DNA of 64,000 nucleotides from Symbiodinium natans. Lineage: Eukaryota; Sar; Dinophyceae; Suessiales; Symbiodiniaceae. Position numbers and translations under genes: made by a program. Position 1 is the first letter of the stretch. Each line of letters opens with the position of its first letter. Positions 63,295 through 64,000 of the stretch are shown here, piece after piece. The stretch covers positions 332,501 through 396,500 of the forward strand of contig CAJNDS010002142.1 of NCBI GenBank assembly GCA_905221605.1. Direction: 5' to 3'. The notes beneath the pieces were generated by a model. The model saw nothing but the letters and a program-made list of their open reading frames with translations, was not told the DNA's origin and did no database searches.

Positions 63295-63420
63295 TAGGGT
63301 TTAGGGTTTAGGGCTTGGGGTTGAGGGTTTAGGGTTTAGGGCTTGGGGTCTGGAGTTTAGGGTTTAGGGGTTAGGGTTTAGGGTTAGGGTTTAGGGTTTA
63401 ATTAGGGTTTAGGGTTTAGG
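63295..63420 (+). repeat. TTTAGGG array with variants
   Basis: TTTAGGG, CTTGGGG, TTGAGGG and GGGTTAG units at the intron 5' side. Confidence 0.85.
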
Positions 63421-63650
63421 CGAATCATGTATATGGTTCAGGATCTAGGGAGTTCAGGGATCATAGGGTTTAGGGAGTATCGGGGTTATAGAGTTTACAG
63501 GACTTTGGGTGGTTTACACACGGGGTTCTCGCGAAAGTCAACATATCTCAGGAGCTCACCTGAAGTGTCCTGGGAGTGCCGACCCGCGCAATCCCCTAAA
63601 CCCGAAAATCTAAACCCTCTGCTGCAGGGTTTGATCAGGCTTGAGTCTTC

Positions 63651-63756
63651 TTAGTAGCTGAGTGAGCACACTTTATACCTTTTTGGGGCTACGAAAACCC
63701 CCTATAGAACTGAAAGTGTACACTTTTTAGGGGGTCTTATGAACTCAGCAACTAAG
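63651..63756. mobile_element. Foldback element, family M4
   Basis: TTAGTAGCTGAGTGAGCACACTTTATACC...CTTATGAACTCAGCAACTAAG; relative of 2620-2703 at the other end of the window. The remaining 240 bp show no gene. Confidence 0.85.
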
Positions 63757-64000
63757 TCTTCGCCACGTCTGCATACTAAGTCAAAGGGCCTCCAAGTAGC
63801 CCCGGCCATCCCTAGCTAACCCATGCCTCGTGGTGATTCCAGCAGCATTCACCCTCCAAATGATCCCAGGAGTGCATACCCAAAGGGCCCTAAATGCAAG
63901 GTAGTTAAGGAAGTAACCTTGAAGCATACTAAGGGTCCCTATGTACTTCAAGGTATATTCCTGAAAGCAGGGGAATGCCAGGACCTTCAGCAAGCCGTTT

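Overview
The window looks like nuclear DNA of a dinoflagellate (inference). Four things point that way. It is saturated with TTTAGGG / CCCTAAA telomere-type heptamers scattered through the interior. Coding sequence is cut into many tiny exons (about 30-140 nt). Introns use GT-AG and apparently GC-AG borders. The minus strand encodes a multi-exon gene of a type I recall as very high-copy in Symbiodiniaceae and Polarella gene sets; I could not search for it. No bacterial features, CRISPR array, rRNA or convincing tRNA were seen.

Layout. (1) 1-840 is a compound microsatellite. (2) About 1.8-43.1 kb is plus-strand coding. 1.8-5.9 kb holds a few exons, one with a SAM-methyltransferase motif I. 5-16.5 kb holds ankyrin-repeat exons. 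16.5-31.6 kb holds short alpha-helical, coiled-coil exons. 33.6-35.8 kb holds four phase-consistent exons ending in a stop. 36.8-41.8 kb holds a TylF/macrocin-O-methyltransferase-like gene, and one of its introns hosts an antisense 3' fragment of a non-LTR retrotransposon. (3) 43.3-62.07 kb is minus-strand coding. It starts at an ATG (62066-62064) with phase-consistent first exons. It then runs through Lys/Glu-rich exons, a DLFAG...PCSS...VEQP domain resembling a divergent cytosine-5 methyltransferase core, a Trp-rich low-complexity segment, and a large core domain that looks transposase-related. (4) From about 62.3 kb, plus-strand exon islands resume. Genes are therefore tail-to-tail near 43.2 kb and head-to-head near 62.2 kb.

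The most striking signal is how the telomere-type repeats are organised. In the plus-strand genes, about twenty exon islands are preceded by C-rich arrays (CCCTAAA) and followed by G-rich arrays (TTTAGGG). Each intron therefore begins with TTTAGGG and ends with CCCTAAA, an inverted-repeat pair. The donor is often the repeat itself (GTTTAGGG). The acceptor side supplies CTAAAC branch-point-like and C-rich tracts. The same polarity holds on the coding strand at several introns of the minus-strand gene. I found three exceptions in the plus region. On top of this sit at least nine families of 80-180 bp foldback (MITE-like) elements, several abutting or entering exons.

Exon borders were placed by eye from reading frame and AG/GT(GC) context and are approximate unless phase agreement is stated. 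Family assignments come from remembered motifs, not searches.
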